Assembly (NCBI GenBank): GCA_000310025.1 | Contig: FN649733.1 | Location: 3,846,884-3,910,883, forward strand | From: Ectocarpus siliculosus | Lineage: Eukaryota > Sar > Phaeophyceae > Ectocarpales > Ectocarpaceae | Length of the DNA stretch: 64,000 nucleotides | Reading direction: 5' to 3' | Part shown: in pieces, positions 1-12,196 of the stretch | Position numbering within the stretch: the stretch's first letter is position 1 | Layout: every line of letters starts with the position of its first letter | Translations under genes and position numbers: made by a program | The notes under the pieces: generated by a model | The model's input: the letters and a program-made list of their open reading frames with translations, nothing else | What the model was told of the DNA's origin: nothing | Databases searched by the model: none

Positions 1-21
1 GGGGGGGGGGGGGGGGGGGGG
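1..21. other. Poly-G run at the window edge
   Basis: The first 21 bases are all G. Similar G runs flank the assembly gap near 31.7-32.1 kb, so this is probably a contig end or low-quality read end. The missing last exon(s) of the neighbouring geranylgeranyltransferase gene would fit a sequence break here. A real homopolymer cannot be excluded. Confidence 0.5.
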
Positions 22-361
22 AGGTTGGCACATGCCGGAAATTCCCAAGAACTGTCGGACATAAAGCGTGTTGGGTTCTGAATCCATCGGACTTGTACTG
101 TAAAGGAGTGCATAGGTCTAGTGCTTCAGCAATCAACCGGCGGCGGAAAGCAATGACTCCGCCGCACGAAAGAATCGGGTTGGGGCGGGGCCTTTCACCA
201 CGATTTCCGCAAAAAAACGGCCAAAGCAGAACCATACGGTGCCGCTGCAGCCGAATGCGACATAAGACCACGAGACCCGCCACCTTACGACAGGTTAGGA
301 TTAGGAAGGTGCCATGGTCGATATACTCCGGCGCAGCAAGATGTTGAACACCACGTCTTAC

Positions 362-2271
362 CTGTCGGTTGACGCACCACTCCAAAATGCCTTGTCGGCG
401 TGGTATTGGAAGCTTCTCGAGGACCCCCAACAGCTTTAGCGAGGCCACCGCACAATACGTCGGGCCCGCTGGTTTGAGAAAATAGGGCACGCGTGACGCT
501 ACAAGATTGGTTTTTTTCGACAACTACACAGAATGGGAGAGCGGATGCCATTGAAAGGCACACGAAATGCGCCAATCGGTTATATTGACAAACTGGACCC
601 ACGGCTTGGGGGTGTGTCAACGTTGCTTGACTTTGCTTGATAGACTCACCGCATGCCTCACGCCCTGGTGCCATTCCAATGCCCCCATCAAAGTCCTGGT
701 TTCGTTGCAATCAACGCGAGGGAGACGAACAAGGGGTTATACAAACAGTGCTGTAGGAGAAAGAACGCGAAGCAAGACACACCTCGAATCGCGCAACATC
801 ATATCACGCGATGATACAAAGCTAACGAAATGGCATCCACGACTACAGTACTGCTGTTTCCTTTTTGCGGAACATGATACTTCCGTCCCATGTGAAAGCA
901 CGGGTTGCTGCTGGGAATAGCCCCCCGGTTTGTTCACCATCTGAAACCGTTTTCAACTTCCAGTATACAATACCAACCAGACCATCTCTGCAAGTTAGCT
1001 CACGTAGCACCGTTCCACGTATTCGGCGGCCTTTCTTCGATCAACACCACTCCAGTTGCCCAGGATGGTTGACACGGCGCAGGCACAGTAGGTGAAGCGG
1101 ACGTCGCACGTGGAGTCGCTTGCGGAAGCTTTGAAGCTGATTGGGGTTGACGTGTGCAAAACGAGCCGGGTCGGGTCTACGTACCTGGGGGGATTGAAAG
1201 GATTGCCTTACGGGGCGTTCGATATGCTGGTCCGGTGGCGGTGCCGTACGTAGTCTTAGTCTTAGCGCTCGTGGATGATTGTGCAGTTTTCTTGTCGCCC
1301 GCGACTTATCCTTAGCATGTTTAAGTCCATGAAGGGCCAGGTATTCCCACTTTGACGACGAATGATATGAACAACTCGCGGTCGATCGCCTAACTAACCA
1401 GTCTTGCACCCCAGTCGCATATGCAATCAAAATGGCGTCACGATGAAATCGTAGCAATGGCCACTCGAGAAGCAGCACAAGTGGACCCTTTCAGGGACAA
1501 GCAACCGTCCGTCGCACGTCGTTTTGAGAGGGGAAAATCGTCCAGGAGAACCTCCTCCATGCACGTACAATACTTCACCTTCCATCCTCCCGTTGGAGTG
1601 ACCCAAGCGCCCGCACAATGGCGTCACTGTCGACACCCGTAGTCAGATCAACATCTAGTGCCACCAGCGTCGCCAGCGCAGAGTAGGTCGCAGCCAGATT
1701 GCCTTCGCCCGCGTCATCTTCGCCGTTTCTCTGTGAAGGCTCTGCTACCACGCCGAACGGGCCGCCGCGAAACCCACGTCGTCGCCAGTCCCCTCCTGTC
1801 ACACGCGACACCATGTGATCAGCCATTACTGCTGTAGAACCTTTCCCAATACAGTTTTCCGACATGAGCATGAGTTGAGCCCGTACAATCAGGTTGCATG
1901 CTTCCTGCGATAGTAACCTCAAAGTTGTCGTTGGCGTGCGGCTGACGATGTATTGCTTCCTCGCAACACAAAATATAATTCCTTCTAGTCCAGCAAATTG
2001 ACTGCAACTCGAATTTTTCGAACACCTGCGACTTGTTGCGCTAAGACCCAGCGCTTGACCGTCGCCCTTTCGGCCTCCGTGCATGAATCAAGCTTCCCGA
2101 TAAGGTCTAGCCCAGTCACGCAAAAGTAGGCGAGGGTCGTCTGCAACAACAGAGGAGAATCGTTTAGTTTATTTAGCACAGGGGTGGGTAGTCGAGTCGA
2201 CGGCAAGAGCATAAGTATCGTTCCTAGGCAATCACAGCTATCGAGCTCTCCCGTATGTACCAGTCGGGGAG
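362..2271 (-). CDS. PGGT1B: Protein geranylgeranyltransferase type I, beta subunit (partial)
   Basis: Beta subunit of the cytosolic enzyme that attaches geranylgeranyl to CaaX proteins such as Rho-type GTPases. Exons on the minus strand: 2271-2236 (LPDWYIRESSIA), 2140-2026 (TLAYFCVTGLDLIGKLDS), 1795-1579 (GFRGGPFG, then ALGSLQREDG), 1136-1004 (VRFTYCACAV, ILGNWSGVDRRKAAEYV), 695-650 (DFDGGIGMAPGREA) and 468-362 (GPTYCAVASLKLLG). Phases agree at all five junctions. NWSG.D..KA and the spacing fit GGTase-I better than farnesyl- or Rab-GGTase. Two ends are missing. The N-terminal exon upstream of 2271 was not found; RFKSFATSLQ ending at a gt near 2419 is a weak candidate. The C-terminal part with the zinc ligands (family DxC and a later His) should lie left of 362 and is not visible. 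The family His of AHGG is read as Cys (EACAG). Partner alpha subunit is not here. Confidence 0.82.
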
Positions 2272-4888
2272 CTGGCAAAAACGATCAATCGAAAATAAAG
2301 AACGAGGTGATTTACTTGTATTGTCACAGGTTCGCACGGGGATCGGAGAGATAGCATGAGGCGGGGGGTTGCTCTTTCCTTGTTCCGGCACACCCGCTTC
2401 GCCTGTGACATTGAGTGCCACCTGAAGTGATGTCGCGAAACTTTTAAACCGCCACGCACAAAGTACAACAAACAGCAGTAAGCACCGTGTTCTGTGTCTG
2501 CAATTACTGCTTAAAGAGGCTTCATTTTCGACTCGGACTCAAAAGGGCTTGGGTGCGGGGAACGATAAAGTAATTTACAAACCAAAGTACGTGAAGGGAA
2601 TAACTCTCCTTCTCATTGTGGCAAATATCACCTGTGTATCTCTCCCCTCGCGATATTCGTGTGCACTCCAGCACACACAGCACATCCTATTTTTCTAGGA
2701 ATATATACAATACCCAACACCCCATTCGTAGTGATAAGGAACGTTTTCCCCTCGATTACGTTAGCAATCTACTGCTACTCTGGTCTACGAATCACTTATC
2801 GGTCCCCGCCTCCACGCCGTTTTGATCCCGTGCACATAACGAAGCCTTTTTGAACAGACCACTGTGGGAAACACAGAACACCGTGCTCACTGCTGTTACC
2901 GCATATGGTGCACTCTATTCTAGTGCCGTCACGGATCCGATCTTAAGAGTCTAGCCTTCAAAATTTCGCTGATTGTTCATGTAGTATTCTCGCCTCTTTG
3001 CCCTTTTGGCTGTTTCCCTCTCCAGCCCTGACCGTAGAAGGGCGACATTAATTCCAACTGTGCTCTCTCTTTTAACCTGCCTGTTCCGCCCTCTCTTTCT
3101 CTGCATGTCTGCCTCTCTCGATGGGTACACTGCTAATCCCTCTATTCCCTCTCCTGCACTCTTCGACCTGACACTTCATTTTTTGTCCACGGAAGACTAC
3201 AAATATGTGTGCTGTGTGTATTATGTCTAAGGTGCTTTCTGCTCTCTTTCTCCAAGCGTACACCTGCCTATCATTCCATCACCAATCGCTCTACACTTCC
3301 ACTCTGCCGTCTATGGGACTAACGTGCTTGTTTTCGAGTGTACATCTGGTCGCCTCGCCCTTTATTGTATCTACCCCTTAGAGCCGTTTCTCGCCGTGCC
3401 TACTCTACGCTATCTCCCTGTGTATATGCTTGGCAAGGTCATACAGGAGCTTTTCCCCCGCCTTTCCTCCTTTTGCCTTAGTTTTTATCGCGAGAAGGGT
3501 TCAACCGTGTCTTTCCCTTGACGACCGTGAAGTTTATAAAGTGTGCTTGGAGTGTGCATGCTCACGAAAATACTTCGAAATATTTGTAGGGAAAGAAAAG
3601 TCTCTCTCTCTCGAAAGTCGAACCCACAGCTGGTTAATAACATCTCTAAGCACATGATAGATTATAGTATTCCATTAAAAATAGACCACCAGGGGCGACC
3701 GGCAAAAAATGATCTCGACACTCGGATTCGAACCAAGGACCAACAGATTACCACGGTTTGCCACTACAGTCTGTCGCTCTACCGGGCTGAGCTATGTCGA
3801 GATGTTAGCATAGCAATTCTTCGATTCTTCACTCAGTCACCCACTCTCTCTTTTCGATGCGCAAACTACCATTCCCTCCACCCCCTCCAGTATCTACCGT
3901 GTACTTGTACCGATCTCGTTTTCTAGGCTTCGACCCATCCACTCCATGTCTCGTCTGTCTCCTTCCTTCTCAATTCCGTCCGTTGCTGAGCTGTCTCTGT
4001 AAGAGGTGCATGTTGTCCGCAGACACATATATATCCACACCTGGAAACTATGCACCATATCTGCGTAGAAAGGCCACTTGGTGTCTCGCACCGATGACAC
4101 TCGCACGTTATATCTACCAGTCATGCTACACAAGTAGTCTGTTACCTTGCTACATCCGTATATTTCCCTGCTGCTAGGCACAGCAGCAGTACCGTGGAGA
4201 GGCTTGTCGGGGTGGGTCCAATGCTACCGAGTAAACGGGGGTGTTCCAGGTTCAAATGTTCAATGTAATCAGAGTGTTCATTCTCGATGTCGGCCTTTCA
4301 AAATAATTGTGCGTTCCATCCAGATAGAGCACTAGATTGCCTACCCCGCTTCCCGTGGGCATGTCATGTATCTTGTATGGCAGGCAACCATTTTGTGTCG
4401 CAATGCACAAGATGCATAGACCGCTGACAGAATGAGTTCATTCTTTTGTTCTGGATCTCTTACCCTTTGTGTGTCTGCCGTGGTGTACTGCCTGGGTAGG
4501 CCAGGGTTCAGAAGACTTCGGTGGAAAAACCCGGTGTGTTTATCCCAATCGAATCCCATGCCCAGCGCGAACGGTGGCGTGGTGGTAGAGACACGCAAGA
4601 GACGCAAGCACGCAAGCAGGCACACACAGGCAAGACCCACGATTGTTCATTTTTCTGTTTTCAGAGCAGCCACGACACTCCCCTCCCTCCCATCAAATCC
4701 CTATCGCGCATCCCCCGCGCCCGCGAAGCCGACAGAGACAGCACCCGGTTGTCCTCCCCGAAGAAACGCTAGCACAAAGAGTAGAGTAAACTGGCCAACA
4801 ACGATATCAAGGAGGAGGAGAAGCTGCTGCGTGGTTGGTTCGGGGACTGTATCACTAACACTAGGATTGCATTGAACGGTTGTTGAGC
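2272..4888. other. Divergent spacer between GGTase-I beta and RPT5
   Basis: No protein gene could be supported here apart from the tRNA-Tyr at 3714-3801. The stretch 2600-3660 is rich in C and T on the plus strand, and its short open frames have no recognisable motifs. The missing first exon(s) and 5' UTR of the GGTase-I beta gene probably lie at the left end. The 5' UTR and promoter of RPT5 should lie at the right end. A tRNA-B-box-like string, GGTTCAAAT, occurs near 4250, but no folded tRNA could be built around it. Confidence 0.4.
3714..3801 (-). tRNA. tRNA-Tyr(GUA) with a short intron
   Basis: Read on the minus strand, the 88-nt sequence folds as a tRNA. The acceptor stem is CTCGACA paired with TGTCGAG (7 bp). 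The D arm is GCTC/GAGC. The anticodon stem is ACAGA/TCTGT with loop CTGTAG..A, giving anticodon GTA. The T arm is CTTGG/CCGAG with loop TTCGAAT. An intron of about 15 nt sits directly 3' of the anticodon, the standard place for eukaryotic nuclear tRNA introns and typical of tRNA-Tyr. CCA is not encoded, as expected for a nuclear gene. The internal A and B boxes would drive RNA polymerase III. Confidence 0.88.
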
Positions 4889-7800
4889 ATGGCAGACCCG
4901 CAACCGCCTTCGGCGGATGCTGCTCCAGCTGCTGCTGCCACCGCTGACTTGGAATCAAAGGAGATCTGGGGGGACGAGGCTGACCAGCTTGATGAGGAAA
5001 TCATGAAGGTACGGACCGTGTTAAAAGCTTTCATTTTGGCAATGGCAAAGACCGTCACCTTGCACGAAGAACTGCCGTTGATTTCGCATGAGGCGATGGA
5101 CACACCGGACGCTGTGCGCTCCTCCTCTTGCTGTGATTGTTGAAACTTGATGAGACACGTATAGAGTGAAAGTCTGCGGGAGGACAGAGCAACAGCAGCA
5201 GCACAAGTAGCTCACCATCACCAGCAACAACAGCAGTGGTCAACGTTACCTAATCGGTAGCTGTCATGGGCATTGCGTGCAAAAAATAGAGATGCTCAGT
5301 AAATACAAACTGCTGGAAACTACTTCCCTACTTATTTATCGACGTTATGTAGCGGCAAGGATAGAGCGTGTTCTTCGCGATTGTCGGCTTTTCCCCGTGA
5401 GGAACAGCAGTCTACAGCAGCAGCCTTGCAACACTCCGTTCAGGGTGTCTGCAAACTGCGGGACGTTAGTTTTCCTTAAAACTGCGAGACGTTGGGAAAA
5501 GAGGCTGGTAGCGGTTGGCAACGTGTCCATTACTCTTATTGCGAGTATCGAAAAAGCATGCCCAAATACAGATAGATGGCGTGAGGAGAAGGAGGTGGGT
5601 CGCCTGATGCTAAGTAGGGCCTCAGTCCCCATGTCTTTGGGGGGGTTCCATGTAAGCGAGATCGGGTGCGCATCCCCGCCGCCTGACAGCAATCTGATCT
5701 GCTTTGTTTGTTTGGTGAGTTGCTTAGTGGCTGTTAAAAGCAGAATCCGTCGTTTCGACCTCTCCGAATGCAGACTTGAGATTGACCTCAAGCCTGAAAT
5801 ATTCCGAGCACATGAAATACGCCCACGCACACCTATCGCTGGATGTTCCACATGGCGCCGATGTTTGCCGACCGTCACTGCTGACAGATGGGGTCGGAGG
5901 AGCTGCGACAACGTATGCGGCTGCTGGATAACGAGATTCGCATCATGCGGAGCGACCAAGACCGCATCCGGCATGAGAGCGCAACTCAGGTCAGTCACCC
6001 TCGACATGGACGTGCAAAAGCTAATGTAGTTGCTGCGCGAGTATTGAGGTCCTACCGCTGCTGTGCCGTGAGTCTTCTACACGAAAATCCGGCGACTCGA
6101 TAACGTCATCACGGCATGAAGTGCCGTTCCCCTTTATTGCCAATCACACCTTTTTTTGCAAGTCTCGTTCGTTATTGGCGCCGTGGAAGCATGCACACAT
6201 CGGAGCCACGTTGTCTGCCGACGGATCACACTACATCAACCATGGGGCACATGGCCATCCTCTCACTCCACCTTTCAGCTGACCCGCCATGATCCTTGTT
6301 GTTGCTCTTGCTCTTGTTTGTTATGGCGTCGTGCCAACGATGCGATGCACCCTTCAGAAGGACAAGATCAAAGAGAACAAAGAGAAGATCAAGCTCAACA
6401 AGCAGCTGCCGTGGCTTGTGGGGAACGTAGTCGAGGTGGGAGAAAGACGGACTTGTCCTGAGCATTGTGATGGGCGCCTTGAAGGACGCCGCAGGTCCAG
6501 CAGCGTGTTAACATCCAGCCATGCCAGGGCGTTTAGTTCACTCCTATGTTTGTCCTTTAGCTCTAGCGGCGGTACGCGGAAGCCATCGTGTTTCTAGGTG
6601 TGAAAAGTAACAATCGAAAGATGTGCGAGGGGGGTTAACAGGTGCCCCCCATGTTCGCCTGACCGCCGTTCGTTGAGTGTACGTTTATCCTCGTGATAGC
6701 TTTTCTGACTGGTGCTGATCTCACCCTTGACGTTTTCGCTGGTAAATGGTTCTGGCAGTGCTTCGTCATTCTTGTGGTGACTCGTTTTTTGAAACGAATT
6801 TGCCGCGTTTTGAAGATAATATATGTTGCGGGATGCCGAAGCTCGAGGGTGTATAGGGTGTGTCCGACCTTCTACACTGAACCTTAAGCATATCTCACCC
6901 GCTTCGGTCCTTGCGACTTTCATGTCTTGTATTATTTAGATCTTGGACCCGGAGGATGACCCCGAGGAGGAGGAGGAGGACGGGGGGGCGCAGGATATCG
7001 ACGCAACGCGGTCGGCCAAGAGCGCGGTGATGAAAACGTCCACGCGACAGGTGAGGGGAGCAGGCAGGCCGGCAGCACCTCCTGTTGTTGGTGTTTCGTC
7101 GATGGGGAGCTGTTTGCCTACGACGGGCTACGAAGAGTATAGTGTACCTCGTCTTGAGAAATCAAGCGAGGGACTGGGTCTGCGTAGCCATGCCGAGCAG
7201 CGGTGAGGGCGAAATCGTGTAATCGTTATCATCCGCGACTATTACTCAAGCGTGATAGCATAGCATAGTACAGTGGGTGTGTCCAATACACGATGCAATA
7301 TTCCCACGCTTCGTGTCCTCGTCAGACGATCTACCTCCCGGTGCCCGGACTGGTCCCGACGGAGGAGCTCACGCCGGGAGACCTGGTGGGAACCAACAAG
7401 GACAGCTACCTTATCCTTGAGAAGCTCCCGGCCGAGTACGACAACCGCGTGAAGGCCATGGAGGTGGACGAGAAGCCCACTGAGGAGTATAGCGACATTG
7501 GCGGTGAGTTGCGGTTGTTTGGTGGTGGCGGTCTGTGGGCCGTGGTTAGCGCAAGTTGCTTGATTCTGAACACACACGCGTGCCTTGGACGTCGTGAAGG
7601 CATGTAGCTTGTAGGATTTTGTTGTCGTTTTTGTAGTCTTGTTGGTGGGGTTGCGGCTGTGGGGTTGACATCACATTGGAGTGCAAGCGTTCAGCAGGAT
7701 TTCGAGCATCAAGAGACAGCTCTAAAGTTTGGCTTTTCGGTGTTTGAACAGTTGAAGATGATAATTACGCATGTGAGAGAGGCAAGAGAGAGAGAGAGGG

Positions 7801-10800
7801 AGAAACCGAGAGACAGACGGACCGATACAAACAGAGACAGTTACTTCGTGTTGATACAGTTCACCGCTCGATCTCTAACCTCGATTCCCTCCGATCTCTC
7901 ACACCAACAACACAACCAAACCTTGACCGGCAGGGTTGGACAAGGAGATCCAGGAGCTGATCGAAGCGGTTGTGCTGCCCATGACCCACAAGCACATGTT
8001 CGACAACATCGGCATCCGCCCCCCGAAGGGCATCCTGCTCCACGGACCCCCGGGGACGGGAAAGACGCTCCTCGCGAGAGCCTGCGCCAAGCAGACCGAT
8101 GCCATCTTCCTCAAGCTGGCGGGTCCGCAACTTGTGCAGGTTTGTCGGAACCTTTTGCAGCCCAACCGAATCAGAACCGACACCATTGCGCTTTTTCTTG
8201 CTGGTAGACGAAGAGAGCGCGCACGGACGGTTGAGAGCTCTTATAGCCAGCCGAAGGGCAAACACATGCTGCGTCGACGAATTTCTGTTGCGCCACCCCG
8301 TCTGTTACCACGCAAACGACAAACTCTTGCACAAGTCCGATGGGTTGGTTCGTGGCGACTTACAAGCGTCTGCCGTAATTTGCGTCTTATGCTTTCTAGA
8401 CGAGTGTTTGGAGCACGAAGGGGGGTTGGTGTCGTGCGAGTATTGGGTACACTGGTGGCGGTTGCTGCTGTGATCTGTGTTGATGTGTTTTTGTAGATTC
8501 TCAAGCTTCGCTTTCTTGGCGGCATTCCCCTCTCCCCTCTTTCTGTGATGGGTCCTGAGGGAACAATGCTCGTCCTCTTGCTCCGTCCTCTCGAGGACGC
8601 GTGGTCAATGGTCTAATCGCAAAGGCATGCAAAATCATAAGAGTACGCCCCCCCTCTTTCTGCTCGCCGCCGTCTGCGTTAGATGTTCATCGGAGATGGC
8701 GCAAAGCTTGTGCGCGATGCGTTCGAGCTGGCGAAGGAAAAGTGCAAGGACCAGCAAAAGGTCAGTCAGCTACAATATGTATGTCGTCGCTTTATCTTCC
8801 AAGCTCCAAGCGTCCACCGCCTTTCACGAGGTCTCACGGCGCAGCGAAAGTTAGTGTCAAGAGTGCTGATGGGCGCGTGACATTGTTTTGGGGGTTTCGT
8901 GACAAGTGTGCCTCTTGGCGATCCTGCTCCGTTGAGTTCCCGCGCACATGCTTCCTCCGCCGACGCTGCCAGAGCCATGCCTCTTGGTCAGGAATCAATC
9001 ACGTGTGTCGTAGTTTGTGTGGAGAAGAGGCATTCTTCTGTCATTTTTCAAGCTCGTCTCCGCAGTTTTTGGCATAGGCTCGTCTTGGTTCCACTGGATG
9101 GGATGCCCCTGAAACTCTGAGACTGATCCGTTGATTAAGGTTTACAGTACCGCCGGCGTCAGCAGCCAATGCATGTCACGCGCCCTTGACAGTGTTTTGT
9201 CCGCACTCAAAAGTACCACCCAGATGATACAGGGACCCAGATGACACAGGGCAGGGTTGGTGTGATACACAATGCGTGTCCGGGCTGGATCTAAGAATTC
9301 TACTGTATTGGTGTGCAATATCGTACGAACCGTGACGTTGATTACTATACAAATAGTCTCACCTGGGTGGTATTTGTACCACCAGACGTAGTCTCCATAC
9401 CCTGCGATGATCGCAGCCACCTAGTACGGTAGTTTGAAGTACAGCAGTACCCTACCCAAGACTGGCGGACAGGTACTCTTGACGCGAGTAGAAGCCGCTC
9501 AGTGACAGTGTTTGCTTGCTGACACGCTTGTTTTCGTCTTTTATCTGTCGACCGACGTGTTATTTTGTGTTCTCTTGTCTGTTCAGGGCGGCGCGATCAT
9601 CTTTATCGACGAGTTGGACGCGATCGGCACCAAGAGGTTCGGAGGGGAGCAGTCAGGGGACAGGGAGGTTCAGCGGACCATGCTTGAACTGCTCAACCAG
9701 CTCGACGGCTTCAGCAGCAATGACAAGATCAAGGTGCCGCAGAGTGTAGACTGCAGCAGTAGCTCACGGGTTTTGGGGACAGGGTTTATTTAGGATCTTG
9801 GACCCGAAACCCTTTGTTGTCTAGAATCTCCGGTGTAGACCTGGGATTCATTCGAAAGAGCAAGCTCTCCCGTGTGGTACCTACCTGAGGCCATTGGACG
9901 GAAGTATATGTTTTTGGAAAATGCCTCCTTGCTGGGGCACTGAAACATGATGCACACATCGCACACGAACGTTACAACATACGTATGCATCGGTTACCCC
10001 TTATGTTGTGATGCTCGATTTTGATATCAAACCGACATCGGGTGTCGTCTCCTCCTCGCGACTCATCTCGCCCCGGCTCACTCTTGCTCGGGGCACACAA
10101 GGGCAGCCAATCCAATTGAAGTCGCCCACCACCAAGAGACCATTTCATTACTTCTCTTCCTCGGCGTGACACGACGACAGGTGATCGCGGCAACCAACAG
10201 GCCTGATGTTTTGGATCCCGCGCTGCTGCGATCGGGACGGCTGGATCGCAAGATCGAGTTGCCTCACCCTTCCGAGGAGGCCAGGGGGCGCATCCTTCAG
10301 ATTCACAGCCGGAAGATGAACGTAGACAAGAGTGAGTGTCTGTCGTTGTCGTTGGTGCTCTTGACGACAGTCGTTTGTTTAGCCTACCGAGTGCGGAATT
10401 GCCGTCGGTGCAGCGGAGTAGGGGGATGCGTTGCATGTCCAGTCTATGATAGTCGAGTTCCGTGAACGAGGTCGTACTCACAACCGATGTATGTCTTGTA
10501 ATATTGTTGGTTCTGTTTGCCAAGGTGTGTATTTGACAGAAGGCAGCGGGTGTACAGCATGAGAAGCAGGGATACATAATTTCCGTTAACAGGATCGATG
10601 GAATGTATTGCAGCAGCTCCTAGCTCTTGAAGGAGAGGGAAAGAAGCCTTGAGCTAAAGCGTGCTTAATTAACGTCCGTTTATGTTCCCACCGCTCTACC
10701 AGGCGATGTTAACTTCGAAGAACTGGCGAGGTCTTGCGACGACTTCAACGGGGCGCAGTTGAAGGCGGTGTGCGTGGAGGCGGGCATGCTCGCCCTCAGA

Positions 10801-11199
10801 CGGGAAGCGGAACAGGCAAGGAATAGTAGAATGGCTCTATCCCTGACACGCGTCAGGATCTGACTTAGGGGGGGGGGGGGGCACATGGAGGTCGCAGTTG
10901 TGTTACCTGAACGCGCAACCTGAATGGAATGTGCAAACCCACTTCAAGGGTTTGCTAAGTGATGGGATGCGTGCCTTCTCAGAGGCGTTGCTGTTGAGGG
11001 GGGATACAATTCAGTTGCGACAACGGGGTCGGGTGCAAAGCAATTGGTCACGCGCTGGGTGAATGTCGACTGCTGACGCGGTCGTTACCTCATCCCACAC
11101 CTTGTGTCCTACATCGTCCAGATCAAGCACGAAGACTTGATGGAGGGTATCAACGTCGTGTCCGCCAAGAAGAAGGGATCGCTAGACTACTACGCATGA
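4889..11199 (+). CDS. RPT5: 26S proteasome regulatory ATPase RPT5 (subunit 6A)
   Basis: One of the six AAA+ ATPases in the 19S base that unfold ubiquitylated substrates and open the 20S core. Exons: 4889-5008, 5888-5989, 6358-6435, 6940-7050, 7326-7503, 7934-8139, 8683-8760, 9587-9733, 10181-10331, 10703-10815, 11122-11199. These total 1362 nt, or 453 aa plus stop, the usual family length. Order: acidic N-terminus, coiled coil ([25 protein letters not shown]), OB domain ([15 protein letters not shown]), Walker A GPPGTGKT at about 234-241, Walker B IIFIDE at about 295-300, arginine-finger region [10 protein letters not shown], and a C-terminal YYA tail. That tail is the HbYX-type motif of RPT5 that docks into the 20S alpha ring. 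The start is the first ATG in frame with the conserved N-terminus; the longer upstream frame has only a TTG. Intron 10 (10816-11121) starts with GC rather than GT. Nothing suggests inactivation. Confidence 0.96.
8545..8660 (+). repeat. Dispersed repeat, copy 1, in RPT5 intron 6
   Basis: This stretch matches 57635-57734 over about 100 bp. Shared blocks include GGTCCTG.GGGAACAATG, CGTCCTCTCGAGGAC, AAGGCATGCAAAA and CATAAGAGTACGCCCCCC. This copy has about 12 extra bases near 8570-8585. The middle resembles a Ser/Leu-type tRNA (GTGGTC...CGCTAAGGC), so a tRNA-derived SINE or the tail of a longer element is likely. It ends in a C-rich run about 25 bp upstream of the exon 7 splice acceptor. Confidence 0.75.
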
Positions 11200-12196
11200 C
11201 GCGGAGGCTACGCTCTTGCTGTCGTTACCGCTATGCACACGTCGAGAGAAGAGTCAAGGGGTGGCTGCATTCGCCACTGCTACCCGGAGAGGGCGTGTCG
11301 GGGACGGACGTTTCCCAATCAGCAATATCCAGGGACAAAAATATGTGCGAGATCTTCAAATTTAGTTTGGTTCTTGAGTTTAAGAACGCTGGTGCGGCGG
11401 TGCTCTTGAAGGAGAAAGGGCTTCGAGAAGACCGGGGTGCTGCGCGTGCGCAACGGTGGATGTTGCGCGTGGCTGGACTCAAGCCGTAGAAGAGCGTTGC
11501 TGGCAAATCAGCTGTAAAAAATATTGGTGTGGTGCTCTCGTTGCAAGCAGTGCTGCGGCGCGTGGTCACGTTTGTCATTTCGCGCTGACTGATGACGTTG
11601 TTGAACGTGAAACGTGGTATTTCGATTCACTCACACGTGGGCAAATGGAGTCGGATGTGCCACAACCAAATGAAATCGCGAGTCCCCCCTTAAGCGGCTG
11701 CGACAAGGCAGTACGCACACGCATACGGCGGCATCGTACAGCAGGTGCACGGTGGCGTAGCCAGTAGCCACATGAGCACAGCCACGCAAGGCGGTCTTCC
11801 AATCCTAACACTCACTCACTCCTCTTTGTCTGAGGAACGTAAAATGCGTGGCACATGAGCTTCTCCCACTTAAACTCGCGCGCCTTTTGCACGGCACTAC
11901 TCCCCAGAGCGGGTACCTGTAGTATACGAAGGATCGTCATTATGCTCCACAACGACAGAAACGCAACATTCCCGCTTGTCGCGCCACCTTCCTCTGTATC
12001 ACTCCGGCGTGAGCCGCACTCGTTGCTGGGGGCGTGTTGTCGCCATATTCAACACTCCGGTTCCTCCTTAGGACAAGCACAGCAGGTTCCTTCTAGGGAT
12101 AACCACAGCAGCTCCTTGCGCCAAGCCTTCCCCCGACGACTAGTCTACTCCGGTGGCAATCAATCCCTGTGGTCCACGCCGAAGTGTTCCTTGATG
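11200..12196. other. Convergent spacer, 3' ends of RPT5 and the pseudouridine synthase
   Basis: About 1 kb between the stop codons of two convergent genes. No further gene could be supported, and short open frames on both strands lack motifs. The region should hold both 3' UTRs and may be transcribed from both sides. No clear poly(A) signal was identified. Confidence 0.5.

Noticed and set aside
1-361. C-terminal exon of GGTase-I beta near 60-110 (minus)
   Set aside because: An acceptor-like site leads to a frame with GFRT, but the zinc-site residues expected next (GR..K, D.C) are absent.
5277-6029. Open frames on both strands in RPT5 intron 1
   Set aside because: They lie in an intron defined by good splice sites and conserved exons on either side. 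The translations lack motifs.
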